Positions 21,393 to 32,878 of a DNA stretch of 64,000 nucleotides are shown here, piece by piece. The stretch is from Macrosoma leucophasiata (Eukaryota > Arthropoda > Insecta > Lepidoptera > Hedylidae). The stretch is taken from assembly GCA_036365455.1 (NCBI GenBank), contig JAWQUS010000020.1, positions 20,469,001 to 20,533,000 of the forward strand, given 5' to 3'. Position numbers and translations under genes: made by a program. The notes beneath the pieces are model-generated. The model searched no databases, had not been told where the DNA came from, and saw only the letters and a program-made list of their open reading frames with translations. Every line of letters begins with the position of its first letter. The stretch's first letter is position 1.

Positions 21393-22143
21393 TAGTTATA
21401 AAGTTTACCTACATATTTTTTTTTCGTAGCAATAAAATGAGAAAAATAAAAGAAAAATCAGCGCAAGATTTTTTTTGTTATTTAGAACATTAAGTTTCAA
21501 CCAACTCAATAAGCACTTGTTTAAAAAATACAACAAACAAAGTACAAAACACGGGCCAGTATATTAGAAATTGGGGACGCGCTTGCCCCATGCATCGTTT
21601 TGTACGGGGATTCCACCCGCAAAGTATCACTTACACCTGTCACAATACACTTTAAACCTTATTGAACGGCATTAAGGGTGGGGCAAAATCGGACCGATAA
21701 CTTTGTAAAGGTATAATTTATAGTTTATCTCATAAATTGATTATTACACATGGAGTGCGGAGATATATCAGCTGTAATCGGATTAGAGGCTGGTACATTC
21801 TCTTTAGTATTGCGGTGCTTATTAAATTGTTTAGCATTTGTATGTGTACGTGCGTTGCGCCGCTCACATTAATTTTACATAATAAAATTAGTATTTGGCG
21901 ATGCGTTTTCATGACTTTTTGTTGTTCCGTGATTTATTGTTTATGTGGCGTTATTGATATAAATAGTGTTTATAGAGTCGCGACGGGCTGTTGTAGAATA
22001 AGGGATATTATAATTCTATTGACTCCGTTGTTTATTAATTATTTTTACTACGATTGTTTGTTAACTTGAGAAAATATTGTTTTGATGGTTTTGATCGATA
22101 AATTAACAAAACCATATTAGAAGATTTGTTAGACTTACGTGTA
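21393..22143. other. unique-looking DNA
   Basis: The 110-codon ORF at 21737-22069 has Cys-rich, low-complexity content and no family match I recognise. Confidence 0.3.
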
Positions 22144-22700
22144 TGTATGTATGTATCTTCACGCCAGGTCCCTAACGGGGTAGGCGGAGAGTGTAGAGCG
22201 CCAGATAACCCAGTCCTGACATACCTCTCTTGCCTCGTCTACCTTCATCATTCTCTTCATACATGCACGCCGATTCCTAAGACTTTTGACCCCACCATCA
22301 GACAGAACTCGACCTATTTGGTCATGGTAGGTCAGTCTTGGTCTTCCTGGGCCTCTGCAACCATCCACATTCGCATTGTATATCTGTTTAGTCATTCGCT
22401 CATTCGACATTCTTTCTATATGCCCGAACCATCGGAGCATGCCTTTTTCATTTTTCCACCGATACTATCAGTCACACAAAGCCTCTTTCTTACATCTTCA
22501 TTACGAACGCGATCGGTGAGTGATACACCGCAGATCTTGCGCAAAGATCTCATCTCGACCGCGTTTAACTTACTTTCATGCTCTTTCCTGCATACCCAGC
22601 TCTCGCTTCCATATAAAAGCGTTGGAGTAAGTACAGCATTATGTACGGCTAGTCGAGCGATTTTGGAATAGAAGACTAGATTATAGTGAAGTGTCAAACT
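22144..22700 (-). pseudogene. RTE-like LINE reverse transcriptase C-terminus, frameshifted
   Basis: Minus-strand frames carry NAVLTPTLLYGSESWVCRKE and LNAVEMRSLRKICGVSLTDR, then, after a frame change near 22430, MLRWFGHIERM and GCRGPGRPRLTYHDQIGRVL. This is the C-terminal part of RTE-type RT proteins common in moths. A (GTAT)n run at 22140-22155 forms the tail. The 181-codon plus-strand ORF over it is antisense and not a gene. Confidence 0.8.
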
Positions 22701-22814
22701 AATTTAACGGTAGTAAGTTAAGGACGGTAGTAAAAATAACAATGTGGGATGGGGGAGGAGCGTCTCACTATAAAAATCGCCAATCAGCATATTCTCCCCT
22801 AATGACACACAACA

Positions 22815-22877
22815 CTGTTGTAGGCGTCTTTGGGGAAGGTTTTGTCCAGCAGTGGACCACTTTCGGGAGGAGTGATT
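22815..22877 (+). mobile_element. RTE-like LINE 3' end scrap
   Basis: GGGGAAGGTTTTGTCCAGCAGTGGACC parallels the GGGGGAAGCCTATGTTCAGCAGTGGACG end at 17.03 kb. Confidence 0.5.
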
Positions 22878-23594
22878 AGGTGAAAATATGGAAAATATTA
22901 GTGTAAGATAAAAAATGTAGCTAATAAGCCATGCGAATATACGTGCTAAAATAAACATTCAGTTCAATAAAAATTAAGAATATTATATAACATTAATTTG
23001 ATCGTTTTTGGAATGAATGAAACAGACACATGTCAGTAGGTATGTTCAAGGTAAGATTCATAAACGTATTCAATCGATATTGTGTCAACAGTTCTTCTAA
23101 TAGGTATACCTATTTGTTTGTTCGGCGGATACACATTGCCTATTTTTCTTTTTAGTTTGCGTATACGGAAACCTTAGTCATCTTTGCATTTGTTTTGAGA
23201 TTCAAAATGTTGTAAGTATAAATAATTGATTGTTAGCACTTGTGTGTCATTTATTAGTATCACCAATGTATCCATAATACTCGTATTAGATGAATTAATT
23301 ATGTTGAATATTTTTAGTAGTTACCTATATAATACAGTACATTTTAATTGCAATATATATCTGTTCCAAAAATATGTTGTTATTATAAATAAGGTATCTA
23401 TTAACTCATTGACATACCCTATTTATTCTAATCAAGTATAAATAAGTGCAAAGTTGACGCAAAAAGTATATTTAATGTAAAAAGTTAAGTCATAAATATA
23501 TCTAGTTGTAGACGCCGTACTTTAATGGAAAAGTCCATCAAAGTACGGCTCTATTTTGATTCTTCTTTGACTCTACTTTGATCGAATACACCAT
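22878..23594. other. no gene seen
   Basis: AT-rich. 23515-23600 has AAGTACGGCTC and AAGTACAGCTC motifs in a short back-and-forth arrangement. Confidence 0.35.
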
Positions 23595-23775
23595 CAAAGT
23601 ACAGCTCCGTAATTTCCGGCACAAAAGTAATAAAAGTCAAAAAAGTTATCAAAGGCATAGTAACAGCTTACGCCTCAAGAGTGACAACGAATCAATATGG
23701 GAATAGCTTTTTATGTAGGTTACTGCACTAAGCATCGATTTGAACTATGCTTTGCCACATCATGATATAAAAAAT
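23595..23775 (+). mobile_element. family A, degraded 3' half
   Basis: CTCCGTAATTTCCGGCACA, then a poorly conserved body ending TTTGCCACATCATGATATAAAA. Confidence 0.5.
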
Positions 23776-23916
23776 ACAATCTACAATGGCTTTCCATTAC
23801 AAAAGACAATTTCGGATGGAAATCACACGGAAAGAATCACATTCCAAAAACATACAATACAACGACTTATTTCTTCATTGACCTTTATTTAGATCACAGT
23901 GAAACTTGAATATACA

Positions 23917-24140
23917 ACTTTGAATTTCAGCAAAAGCAAAGTGGACTCAAAAAGACAATTCTCCAAGCGGCCGGTCGGCCGGGCCGAGCTAGATGGCTAT
24001 TAGGCTAGGAAGCCGCGCACGCACGGTAATTGCTAAATTCGCCCCCCTCGCACTCGGTATCACCCCGGGGCTGCCTCCACGTCTGGTCCGGGCTTATTGT
24101 CATCGGATCGTTAATAGAGGTAACATACCAATATTATCAC
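23917..24140. repeat. duplicated GC-rich block, copy 1
   Basis: Begins ACTTTGAATTTCAGCAAAAG and contains CCGCGCACGCACGGTAATTG, CTAAATTCGCCCCCCTCGC and CTGCCTCCACGTCTGG. The second copy is 24802-25058. No ORF or known repeat; probably unique regulatory DNA duplicated locally. Confidence 0.75.
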
Positions 24141-24243
24141 CGCCATAGGCAATATCAAATGTATTAGCACGAGCGATAACGCATATTTATCTCTCTGCTA
24201 ACGCATTTATCCTATTTGAATGGTATTTTTTTGCTGCTAATAA

Positions 24244-24496
24244 GTTTCCAGTGACGGAGCTCGCGGGCGTAGGCACTTGCCAGTAGGCATTTGCCAGTAA
24301 AGGTAGTGCTCAGCGTTATGGTGTTCCCATCATGTGGTACAGCTCTGTAATTTCCGGCACAGAGGTACAACAATTTATACCTCAGGAATATCATCGGAAT
24401 CTCGTGGTTTATATGTAGATGTTTATAGTATACAGTATTCACATAGCATCAATAAGGACTGTTTGCTTGTATGCCACTTTATGACATAAAAAATAC
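24244..24496 (+). mobile_element. family A, diverged
   Basis: Retains CCAGTGACGGAGCTCGCGGG and CTCTGTAATTTCCGGCACAG, and ends ATGACATAAAAAATA. Confidence 0.7.
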
Positions 24497-24541
24497 CTGC
24501 ATGAGCCATAAAAATAACCATATAATTATGTAAAACATTTA

Positions 24542-24687
24542 CCCCCTTATTCATAAACGTATTTTAGCTAAAGTGTTGCTAATCTCGCCTTTGTCTTTTT
24601 CTATCCTGTACATTTGACAATGCAACTGACAAAGACAAAGCATTCTATAGCTAAAACGTATCTAATATACGTTTAATAATAAGGAGG
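24542..24687. mobile_element. 146-bp MITE flanked by TTA
   Basis: Begins CCCCCTTATTCATAAACGTA and ends in its near-complement (AATAAGGAGG), with TTA on both sides. The inner segment has ACAAAGACAAAGCATTCTAT. A second copy of identical length in the opposite orientation lies at 41198-41343. Confidence 0.8.
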
Positions 24688-24801
24688 TTAGTTTTTAAAT
24701 ATCTCCCAGGAATTAATTCTCAACAACGTACAATAAACGTGAATGCCTCTTTTGTCCTTCATTACAATCGCCATGAAATAATAAAACATGTAACTATCCA
24801 T

Positions 24802-25058
24802 ACTTTGAATTTCAGCAAAAGCAAAGTGGACACAAAAAGATAATTTGCAGCGGCCGGTGGAGCGTCGAGCGGGCCGAGCCGCCAAGCTAGGTGGCTATTA
24901 GGTTAGGAATCCGCGCACGCACGCTAATTGCTAAATTCGCCCCCCTCGCGCCCGGTTTCGTCCCCCCGGGGCTGCCTCCACGTCTGGCCCGGGCTTATTG
25001 TCACCGGTTCGTTAATGAAATTATATCCATTTGCGGAGGTAACATGCCGATATTATGT
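24802..25058. repeat. duplicated GC-rich block, copy 2
   Basis: Direct repeat of 23917-24140 at an offset of about 885. It carries an extra segment of about 20 bp (ATTATATCCATTTGCGG) that copy 1 lacks, plus a few insertions in the GC-rich part. Confidence 0.75.
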
Positions 25059-27602
25059 CTATGTGACATGAGTGCCATGGCTGGTTTGATCCGGTCGTAT
25101 GATAAAGCATGGTGGTGTTTGATTAGATTAATCATACTATTAATCTCCTATCTACTAATATCGTTGATAGTGTATATATTATATCTACATATACATATAT
25201 TGAAATTGTAACTGCACTGTGTCTCTAAATAGGAGATATTAAAAAAAAAATAAGTAAGGTCTATAAAGGGCAAGTAGATGTCGAAATGACTGTTTGTCTG
25301 TTTTTTCGGTCTATAATTGTATCACAGAAAAACTATTAGATAAGTGAAATTAGAAGCAGTTTTCACAGTTATGTTGCTTATGGTCCGACTTTAAAACTGG
25401 AGCATGTAACATCTAAATGTTCCTGATATAACCTGAGAAATAAACAATACATTGTACCTAGCTATAATAAAGCTTGAAATAATTAGTTCCTTGTGAGTCA
25501 AGTGGCGGAGAAATCACCAAGTGAGAGAATAATTGTTATCGAGATTCTGTCAATGCATAAAATTTGCAGGTCTTGGAGTTTGACATTGTAGCATTGTAGA
25601 TTATATTTAGATATATGGATATAGTGTTGTGAGTTAATGGTGCAATTTCTGTGTGTTATGCAGCAACCTAATCTGTAGTAACACCCTCAAAATAGACTGA
25701 TTGTACATTCTAAATAAGTGTAGAAAAAGAGCAGAACGTGTTCAAACGGTGGGAATTTATTTTATCGTCGATTGTAATTTCTATTACAATAAAAACATAC
25801 CGATCTATCATAGATTCCGCAACAATACACAATAAGAGAATGCGGTCGGTAGATATGTTTATCATGACGAAAACAATTTTAGAGGACTCGAACTGCAATC
25901 GATCGAATCGATATGAAATTTTCATAACTAAAGTAGAGATTCATCTACGGTATAAGCAATGACAACATTTTAAAACTTTAAAATGGATTAAATTCTATTC
26001 TTATTTTAAACACACTCTGTGTTTCAAATATTAAGTAATAAGATAACAAAGAGGTGAAAGCAGCGCAGCGGGTGCGGTACCGGAACGGGCCGTAATTGGC
26101 GCGAAACACGATCGCCCGTACCGTTCACCGTACCGGTATCGATTGCCGGCCGACCGCTCGCCTTGTCTGTGTAATTCGATCAAATATTCCATCATAATAA
26201 CTTGCATCTAGCTGCAATTTGCTTTCTATTATGGGCCCTTAATTAAACCGTTTATTAGTCAATTTAAACAAGTAAATTGATTTGATGGAATGCTATTTAT
26301 TAAGGCCGGTTATGATGATGAAGCTTTATTTAATGAAGATGATTATATTTAGTAACAAGGATTTAATTTTATAACATAATATTGTTTGTCATAAATAGCA
26401 ATTTTATTACCTATGTATTATGTTATCTGATGTAATTACCTGCTAGGTATAACATATTTATTATGTAGATCTGCAATTGAATAAGTAACTAATAATAGTA
26501 TTTATTGTAACTGATGTAATCTTATATTAATTATTTTATAAGTGGTACTGCTACAATGGTAGGAGTTTGATAAACCGTACTTTTTAATTAGGTAACTAGT
26601 CTCCCTCCCTAATTCAACTGATGTGTGACGTGTAAAACTTAATAAAATTATTTAATTATTTGAAAACCTGTGAAAATTGGAGAACCTACGGTATTTTTGC
26701 TTTAAATCTATCACAATGCATACACGCTATATTCTTTGGAAAATACCCTGAAGTCGGATTTTCAGAAGCAGCTGTGGGAACAGTAGCAAATTTACGGATA
26801 TGATATCGATTTATTAGGCGAGTGTTGCACCGCGGCGTGTACCGGTAAAGGCGGTATCCGCTGCTGGGTGTAATTGACGGGATCCCGGCCGGCGCATTAC
26901 CGGTACTCTGCGTACCTACCGGTAAATCGGTAACAGTCTGTTATCGGTTCACCTTTGATTAACCGTTTGTGAGTGGAATATGATTAGGTTTATAGTATAA
27001 TTGTGGTATTTGTAGAGATAAGAGTTTATTTATTGAGGGTAGAGTCGAAGGAGGATCTGATTTGATAGAATCAACTTATTTAAAAGCTACGTCATACGGA
27101 TGTAGGCTTCACTTATCTTCCTGTCGCTGATATAATATCCTAATGTTTCTTGAAAATTTCTGGCACAGAAACAACAGCTTACGTTTTAACAAGGGCAATG
27201 TACCTATCTGTATTAAGATCTCTAGCTTTCATGTCTGCTACAGCTTTCAATACATACCTATACATTTACAACCATGAACTTTATATTGTTAAGTAAAATA
27301 AAGTTCTGTATTATTACTCTTTATTTACAAATATATTGCTATAAGTGATTTAAGTAGGTATAGGTGCCTAAAGAAGAACTAACAAATACAGTTCATTTGC
27401 TACCTATTTATTTCTACGTTTGAGCGGAACATGGTTGTGCTGATTATGAGATGGAATTAAATTAAATGTAGATAGGTACCTTCTTAAAATTGCTTGATAA
27501 ATATTGTAAAACACCTTAAAATTAAATGTAGAGTTTATAGTTCGTATTATGAAAAGTCTTGAAAAATTATAAACACCGCCGCGCTATATATTTCACAATA
27601 CC
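25059..27602. other. long unique-looking stretch, candidate regulatory DNA
   Basis: No ORF with recognisable similarity and very little repeat (a weak family A trace at 27150-27250). GC-rich islands at 26050-26170 and 26820-26950 carry TACCGGTA sites. Confidence 0.4.
26131..26924. promoter_or_regulatory. cluster of four TACCGGTA palindromes
   Basis: Exact TACCGGTA at 26131, 26840, 26898 and 26917, with the variant GTACCGGAAC near 26078. The islands are otherwise without ORF or repeat. Confidence 0.4.
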
Positions 27603-27888
27603 TTTTTTCATGTAATGGAAGAAACAAGCATGCAGTTCACATTGATGTTAAGTGATGACTGCAGCTTATAGACACCCACACAAAGACCAAGGTCAAAATG
27701 CGGATGCGTTACCACTCCTCAGGCCTAAAAGGTGTTATGCTTCTGTGCCGGAAATCACAGGGCCGTACATTACCACATGACCGGAACACGATAGTTCTGA
27801 ACACTACCACTTAACAACAAGTATACCTATTAGGTAATGCGGTGGTGCCTACGCCTGCGAGCTCCATCACTGAGCTATACCACCAGTA
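27603..27888 (-). mobile_element. family A, near full length
   Basis: TTTTTTCATGTAATGGAAG..., then the standard first-subtype sequence to ACCACCAGTA. Confidence 0.85.
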
Positions 27889-27938
27889 CCTACTGAGAAT
27901 AGCCTAATCATCTTTATTCTATCTGCGGTTTTATGGTA

Positions 27939-28553
27939 AAAGGAGATGTTGCAAAAATGTATGGACCCCCGGCCATGTATTGTACACAATATCATTAAAC
28001 AGGCAAAACCAATATATAAACGTTTTTTTTACCGCATATTTTTACTTATTTAGCTTTGTTTGCAGTTACAAAACATTATCTGCAGTTAGAATTGCAACTC
28101 AAAACCAACATGGCGAATATGGCGAGCGATGTCATTTTGACATTTTCATTTTTTTAAATTGTTTTTTTAATTATATAGTACTCGGAGAAAAAAGTAATAT
28201 TTTCTAAATACTATCGAAATCGATTTCATTTGTTGATCAAATTCCAATTTAAAAAAAAACATCGGAACTTCTTTTAATTGATCGATTCGATACATCTTTT
28301 TTTTTGATAATATGTAGTAAGATATAGATAGCATTAGTTTTGTTTTATCTACATAGGTACTATCCCAAGAGTCGGCTGTATCGCCGCCATGTTGAACATA
28401 GTTGAAAATGATAAAATCGTTTGAATTAAATGTGGTTGTAACTCTAAAACATATTCTTGAATAAATTAATTGTATTTTTTTCGGATTCTTCTTTAATTTG
28501 CCCATTTTTTGTGGACGTGTACGAACCAGAGCCGAGTTCGCAACATCTCCTTT
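27939..28553. mobile_element. candidate DNA transposon remnant with 14-bp TIRs
   Basis: AAAGGAGATGTTGC at 27939-27952 is the exact reverse complement of 28540-28553. The interior is AT-rich with loose mirrored ATGGCG motifs. The 142-codon minus ORF (28167-28595) overruns one end and shows no domain. No clear target duplication. Confidence 0.4.
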
Positions 28554-28766
28554 AATGCGCTGAAACATTGCCCTATATTGATAATACAGACCCACAAAAT
28601 CTATTCAGAGATACTCATTATAGTCCAGTCATTTTAGCAATTAACCTCGAAATGAGAGGTAATAAGCTAAATATTTGTATATACCTTTATTTTGGCGTTC
28701 TAAAAGCAGTCTCAAAAGTCTCATATAATCTCGTGTCTGCACTGGATGGTATACGAGGTCAAAGGT

Positions 28767-29398
28767 AAAAAAAACAGTTTTTCGCTATTATCTCAGTTTC
28801 TATTGCTCCAATGATGTTAACCCAACCCCATTCCAGGGGTTCCAAATCATGCCCTAACCATAAGGTAGGTAATATTCACAAATATTCACGGTTGACCTTG
28901 GATTACATTTCGTACGACAGAGTGCAGCGTGTATACCGCCCTTTATCTCAAAAACGATTGGACGCATGGTTAAAGGTTAAAATAAAAACGTAACTTCACG
29001 CCTGTAATCCCCGAAGGGGTAGGCAGAGGTAAATGCATGCATTCAATCATACATGCAAACACCCACGACTCGCCGGTTACGTTTTGGCCCATGTACAAGG
29101 TGGCGAACCTGTTGCCATCTTCGGGCACATTACCATACTCCGGGGTACTGGGAAATTTCCAGAAAATGGAAAAATTCCAATAGAAGCAAAGATAAAGGAT
29201 TTTTACCGTTATCTCTGATAGACCCGACCCGGGAATCGAACCCAGGACCTCCTGCGTAATAGTAGTGGCCTGCTACCACTACGCTACTGAGGCAGTTAAA
29301 ATAAAATTTGTCTTTTATGCTCAACATTTTTGTAATAGCGGTTAACATCATTGGATCAATAGAAACTGAGATAATCGCACAAAGCTGTTTTTTTTTTA
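28767..29398. mobile_element. TIR-bounded element (arms about 55 bp) containing a family B SINE
   Basis: 28767-28822 and 29340-29398 are imperfect inverted copies sharing ATTATCTCAGTTTCTATTG and CCAATGATGTTAACC. Most of the interior is a minus-strand family B SINE. No ORF of note. Confidence 0.6.
28987..29296 (-). mobile_element. family B SINE, full length
   Basis: From ACGTAACTTCACGCC to the tRNA-like head (reversed CTGCCTCAGTAGCGTAGTGG). A B-box-like GGTTCGATTCCCGGGTCGGG is present on the minus strand. Confidence 0.8.
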
Positions 29399-29474
29399 TA
29401 TAAAATAGTTATGGATAGTGTATGTATGTGATAATGTATGAGCGTTTTTGGATTATTTGTGATGAATTGGGTAG

Positions 29475-29761
29475 TTTTTTTAATGTAATGGTAGTGGCAA
29501 ACAAGCATGCAGTTCACATTGATGTTAAGTAATGACTGCAGCCTATAGACACCCACACAATGACCAGAGGTCAAAATGCAGATGCGTTGCCACTCCTGAG
29601 GCTTAAGGCGTTCTACCTCTGTGCCAGAAATTACAGGGCCGTACATTACCACCGGACCGGAACAAGATAGTGCTGAACACTACCATTTAGCGGCAAGTAT
29701 ATTAGGTAATGCGGTGGTGCATACGCCCGCGAACTCCGTCACTGGAGCTCTACCACCAGTA
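29475..29761 (-). mobile_element. family A, near full length
   Basis: T-run, AATGGTAGTGGCAAACAAGC, through to CTACCACCAGTA. Confidence 0.85.
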
Positions 29762-30198
29762 GAACAGGTAGTTTAAAATATATGAAGAAAAATAACATTA
29801 ACGTTCCATTCTTGCCGCATTAAAATTTAAAAAAAATATATTTCAATGATTTAACTATTTAAATCGCTTTAGTTAGATGGTTAAATTATTTTTTAATTAA
29901 AAGACATGTCAAATATTTTCTTATTTTTTTATATGTTAAAGAAATAATATAAATTGTATCTAAATAATATGAACTAAAAACATAAAAAAACGTGCACATG
30001 GATTGAAAAAGCATTCAGCGATCAAGCTACTGTAACGGCTTTCAACGGTCAACTCAACTGATTGTCATACTTTTCAGTGTTTTAAACTTAGGTAGGTACT
30101 AGGTAGGTAGCAGAAATTTATGACGACTAACATATTTGGAACTCCGTCTCTTTAAGCTACCAAGTTTAACCAAGTATTCAGAAAAAACAAAAAAAGAG
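29762..30198. other. no gene seen
   Basis: Very AT-rich. Confidence 0.35.
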
Positions 30199-30696
30199 TG
30201 TAACGCCAAAACGTTTATTTGATTTAAACAAATGCACAAGTCTCACTTCCATTCCTCAATTTAAATTACATCACTCAACAGCAGTAGATAAACCATACAT
30301 AATATGTAAAGCACTCGAAACGGAGCGTAAAAAGACAAATCGCTGAGACAAAACCGGTCCGCCATGCCACTAAGGAGGGCGGAGCTAATAAAACAATCCC
30401 ACACAACACTATCACAACCACTCACATCAACTTACTAAACAACTCAACTTTAACTCGTCGTGATAAGGTTGAGATTTTAGTGCACTCTCGCTCGGGTTAA
30501 GCCGTTCTGTAGTAGAGGTCTTGTAGAGAAGTGGCCAATCAGCAGGCGGTTACCATGGATACGTGGTTTGATCGAGTGACCGATAGATGGCGCTGATGGA
30601 ATTGAATTGCGTTTTCATTGGTATCGAATTGTGCTTGATTCTTATTTTTTTGTTCTCGCTGAAGTTTTATTGGAGATTATATTTAAAGGTATTACA
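30199..30696 (-). mobile_element. candidate solo LTR (498 bp)
   Basis: Read on the minus strand it starts TGTAATACC and ends GGCGTTACA (inverted TGTAA/TTACA ends). A polyadenylation signal AATAAA lies about 20 bp before the end, and AGAG flanks both sides. No ORF or partner LTR nearby. The superfamily is not determined. Confidence 0.5.
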
Positions 30697-31476
30697 ACAG
30701 AGGTATTACTACTGCTATGTTTGTTACATAATAATCGTTTAAATTGCGACTCTTGAGGTGCAAATGTCATCAAACAACATCTAAGTCATGATCTGAATGT
30801 TTAATTCCAATTTATTTTAACTTGCAAAGAAGTAAGAAGCCTCAAAATCTGCTTAGAATAAAAAGTATGAAAATGTGGAGTACACAGGGTGTTACCATGG
30901 CGACCGTTTGATTGCATAATAATCCATTTATTGCAACGTCTCACAAACTGCGCGCCCCGGAATTGGGGAACCTAATCTCCAGAAAGCCATTATACCGAAA
31001 ATTCAACGAGCATCACTCATAACAGCCGCGGGTCAACCTAAAACACACTTTAAAGTTACCCTATAGAATCCAATTTGGAGTATCGCAGTAGACAGTGTTC
31101 CTTTACACGGAAATTAAGTGGCAATCAACTGTATGCGGTTATATTACGGTTTATTTTTGTTTGCCGAGTCGTTTTGAGTTTGGAAATGAAATTTTCATAA
31201 ATGCGGGTGGCGAGAGGGCGCGCGGGGTGCGTGGGGGGGTAGGTGAGGGGCGACGGGGGGGGGGCAGTATTTGTGTTTTCCCCGCAGTTTCCGAGGGTAG
31301 CAGCGATACTTGAGCTGCCGTTGTGTGTAACCGGCGAACGGAAAAACTATTAATAATTATTACGTTTCTAGTACAGAGTAATTATAATTTATGTACATAC
31401 TAATGTAAAACTTCACGTTGTACTATGTAACTATTTTTTTTTATTCCTGCCCTCAAACGGCCAAACGTCAGCGTGG
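30697..31476. other. unique-looking DNA with a G-rich tract at 31204-31265
   Basis: 31204-31265 is strongly G-rich with several runs of 4-10 G. The ORF across it (31095-31313) is low complexity and has no recognisable similarity. Confidence 0.35.
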
Positions 31477-31538
31477 AATCGAATTATTAGTTCGGGCTCC
31501 TTTATTTTCATAAAGGAGCCCGAATTAATAATTCGATT
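31477..31538. repeat. 28-bp palindrome, one mismatch, 6-nt loop
   Basis: Arms 31477-31504 and 31511-31538 pair at 27 of 28 positions. The core is TTCGGGCTCCTTTA and the loop is TTTTCA. Confidence 0.95.
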
Positions 31539-31812
31539 ATAAGAGTACGTTATTCTTAGTCTACATTTCGATCAATAAAGATCAGACAATGTGATATAGT
31601 CTTGTGCTATTAAGCTCTACCACTAAAATAGTAGTAAAACCCAATTTGTTTTGTTAGAAATTATAAATCAGGTAAGTACCTAAGGTATGTGAATATTCGT
31701 TTGTGCAAGTTTGTCTTTTCTAAGTCGCAATAATATTTTAAAGCAATAATGCATTAAGCCAAAGTAGGGAACGTTTTTCGGCGTCTAAGTTACCTAGTGG
31801 GAATATAATATT

Positions 31813-32029
31813 TGTTCAGCACTATTGTGTTCTGGTCAGGTGGTGATGTAGGTACCTACGGCCCTGTAATTTCCGAAACAGAGGCATAACATCTTAGGCC
31901 TCACGAGTGCAACGAGTAACGCATCTACATTTTGACCTTGATCTTTGTGTGGGTGTCTCTAGGCTGCAGTCGTCACTTAACATCAATGTGAACTGGATAC
32001 TTATTTGCCACTTACATCACATTAAAAAA
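31813..32029 (+). mobile_element. family A, 5'-truncated
   Basis: Starts inside the repeat at TTGTTCAGCACTATTGTGTTC and ends CATTAAAAAAAG. Confidence 0.75.
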
Positions 32030-32036
32030 AGTTTTA

Positions 32037-32318
32037 CCGGTGGTAGAGCTCTAATGACGAAGCTCGCGGGTGAAGGCTAGTGCCTACCAAATGGCCGCCA
32101 AATGGTAGATTTCAGCACTATCGTGCTTCGGTTAGATAGAAATGTATGGCCCCGTCATAACAATCACAGAGACATAACAACTAAGGTATCAGGGGGTGGC
32201 AACGCATCTGCATTTTGACCTCTGGTCTTTGTATAGACGTCTATAGGCTGCAGTCATCACTCAACATCAATGTGAATTGCATGCTTGTTTGCCACCTTCA
32301 ATACTTACCTACATAAAA
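32037..32318 (+). mobile_element. family A, near full length, second subtype
   Basis: Starts CCGGTGGTAGAGCTCTAATG directly after the previous copy's A-run and ends ACATAAAAAAG. Confidence 0.75.
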
Positions 32319-32427
32319 AAGATCCCATCTTGCGTTATTGCACTTACTGCGTCTATCGGCTGGACTGATGATGTTGATTCACGTTGGATGCAATGAGTTT
32401 GTTTTCTATTTATACATTTTTTGCAAC

Positions 32428-32583
32428 TTTTTTTTATATAGGTATGTATTGAAGGTGGCAAACAAGCAAGCAGTTCACATTGATGTTGAGTGATGACTGC
32501 AGCCTATAGACACCCACACAAAGACCAAGGTCAAAATGCAGATGTGTTACCACTCCTGAGGCCTAAGGTGTTATGCCTCTGTG
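32428..32583 (-). mobile_element. family A, 5'-truncated
   Basis: T-run, AAGGTGGCAAACAAGCAAGC, up to GGTGTTATGCCTCTGTG. Confidence 0.75.
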
Positions 32584-32878
32584 AATATTATTGTATTTTT
32601 CGGTTGACTGATCGCACTGGTGGAAGAATTCTCTTCCAGTAGAAGGAAATTCTTCCGTTCCCACGCTCCTCACAACCTACCAAGTTAATAAACTATAATA
32701 ATTTAGCAGCTAGCTTTAACTTTACAGATTCCAGAAATTGCCGTTAGATAAGACCCAGTAACTTTATTTATTTATTGAGATCTTAACGAAATAAAATAGA
32801 GAACTACAACAACAAAGGAAATCACGTCTGACAAAATAGTTTTTTTTATGTTCCTAAACAATAAAAGGTGAGGCTCAC

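Noticed and set aside
21737..22069. 110-codon ORF with many Cys
   Set aside because: No membrane or domain pattern I can name and no start context; probably chance.
22126..22671. 181-codon plus-strand ORF
   Set aside because: It is antisense to the RTE-like reverse transcriptase fragment and has no domain of its own.
28167..28595. 142-codon minus-strand ORF
   Set aside because: AT-driven composition (Phe, Ile, Lys, Tyr-rich), crosses the end of a TIR-bounded repeat; no family recognised.
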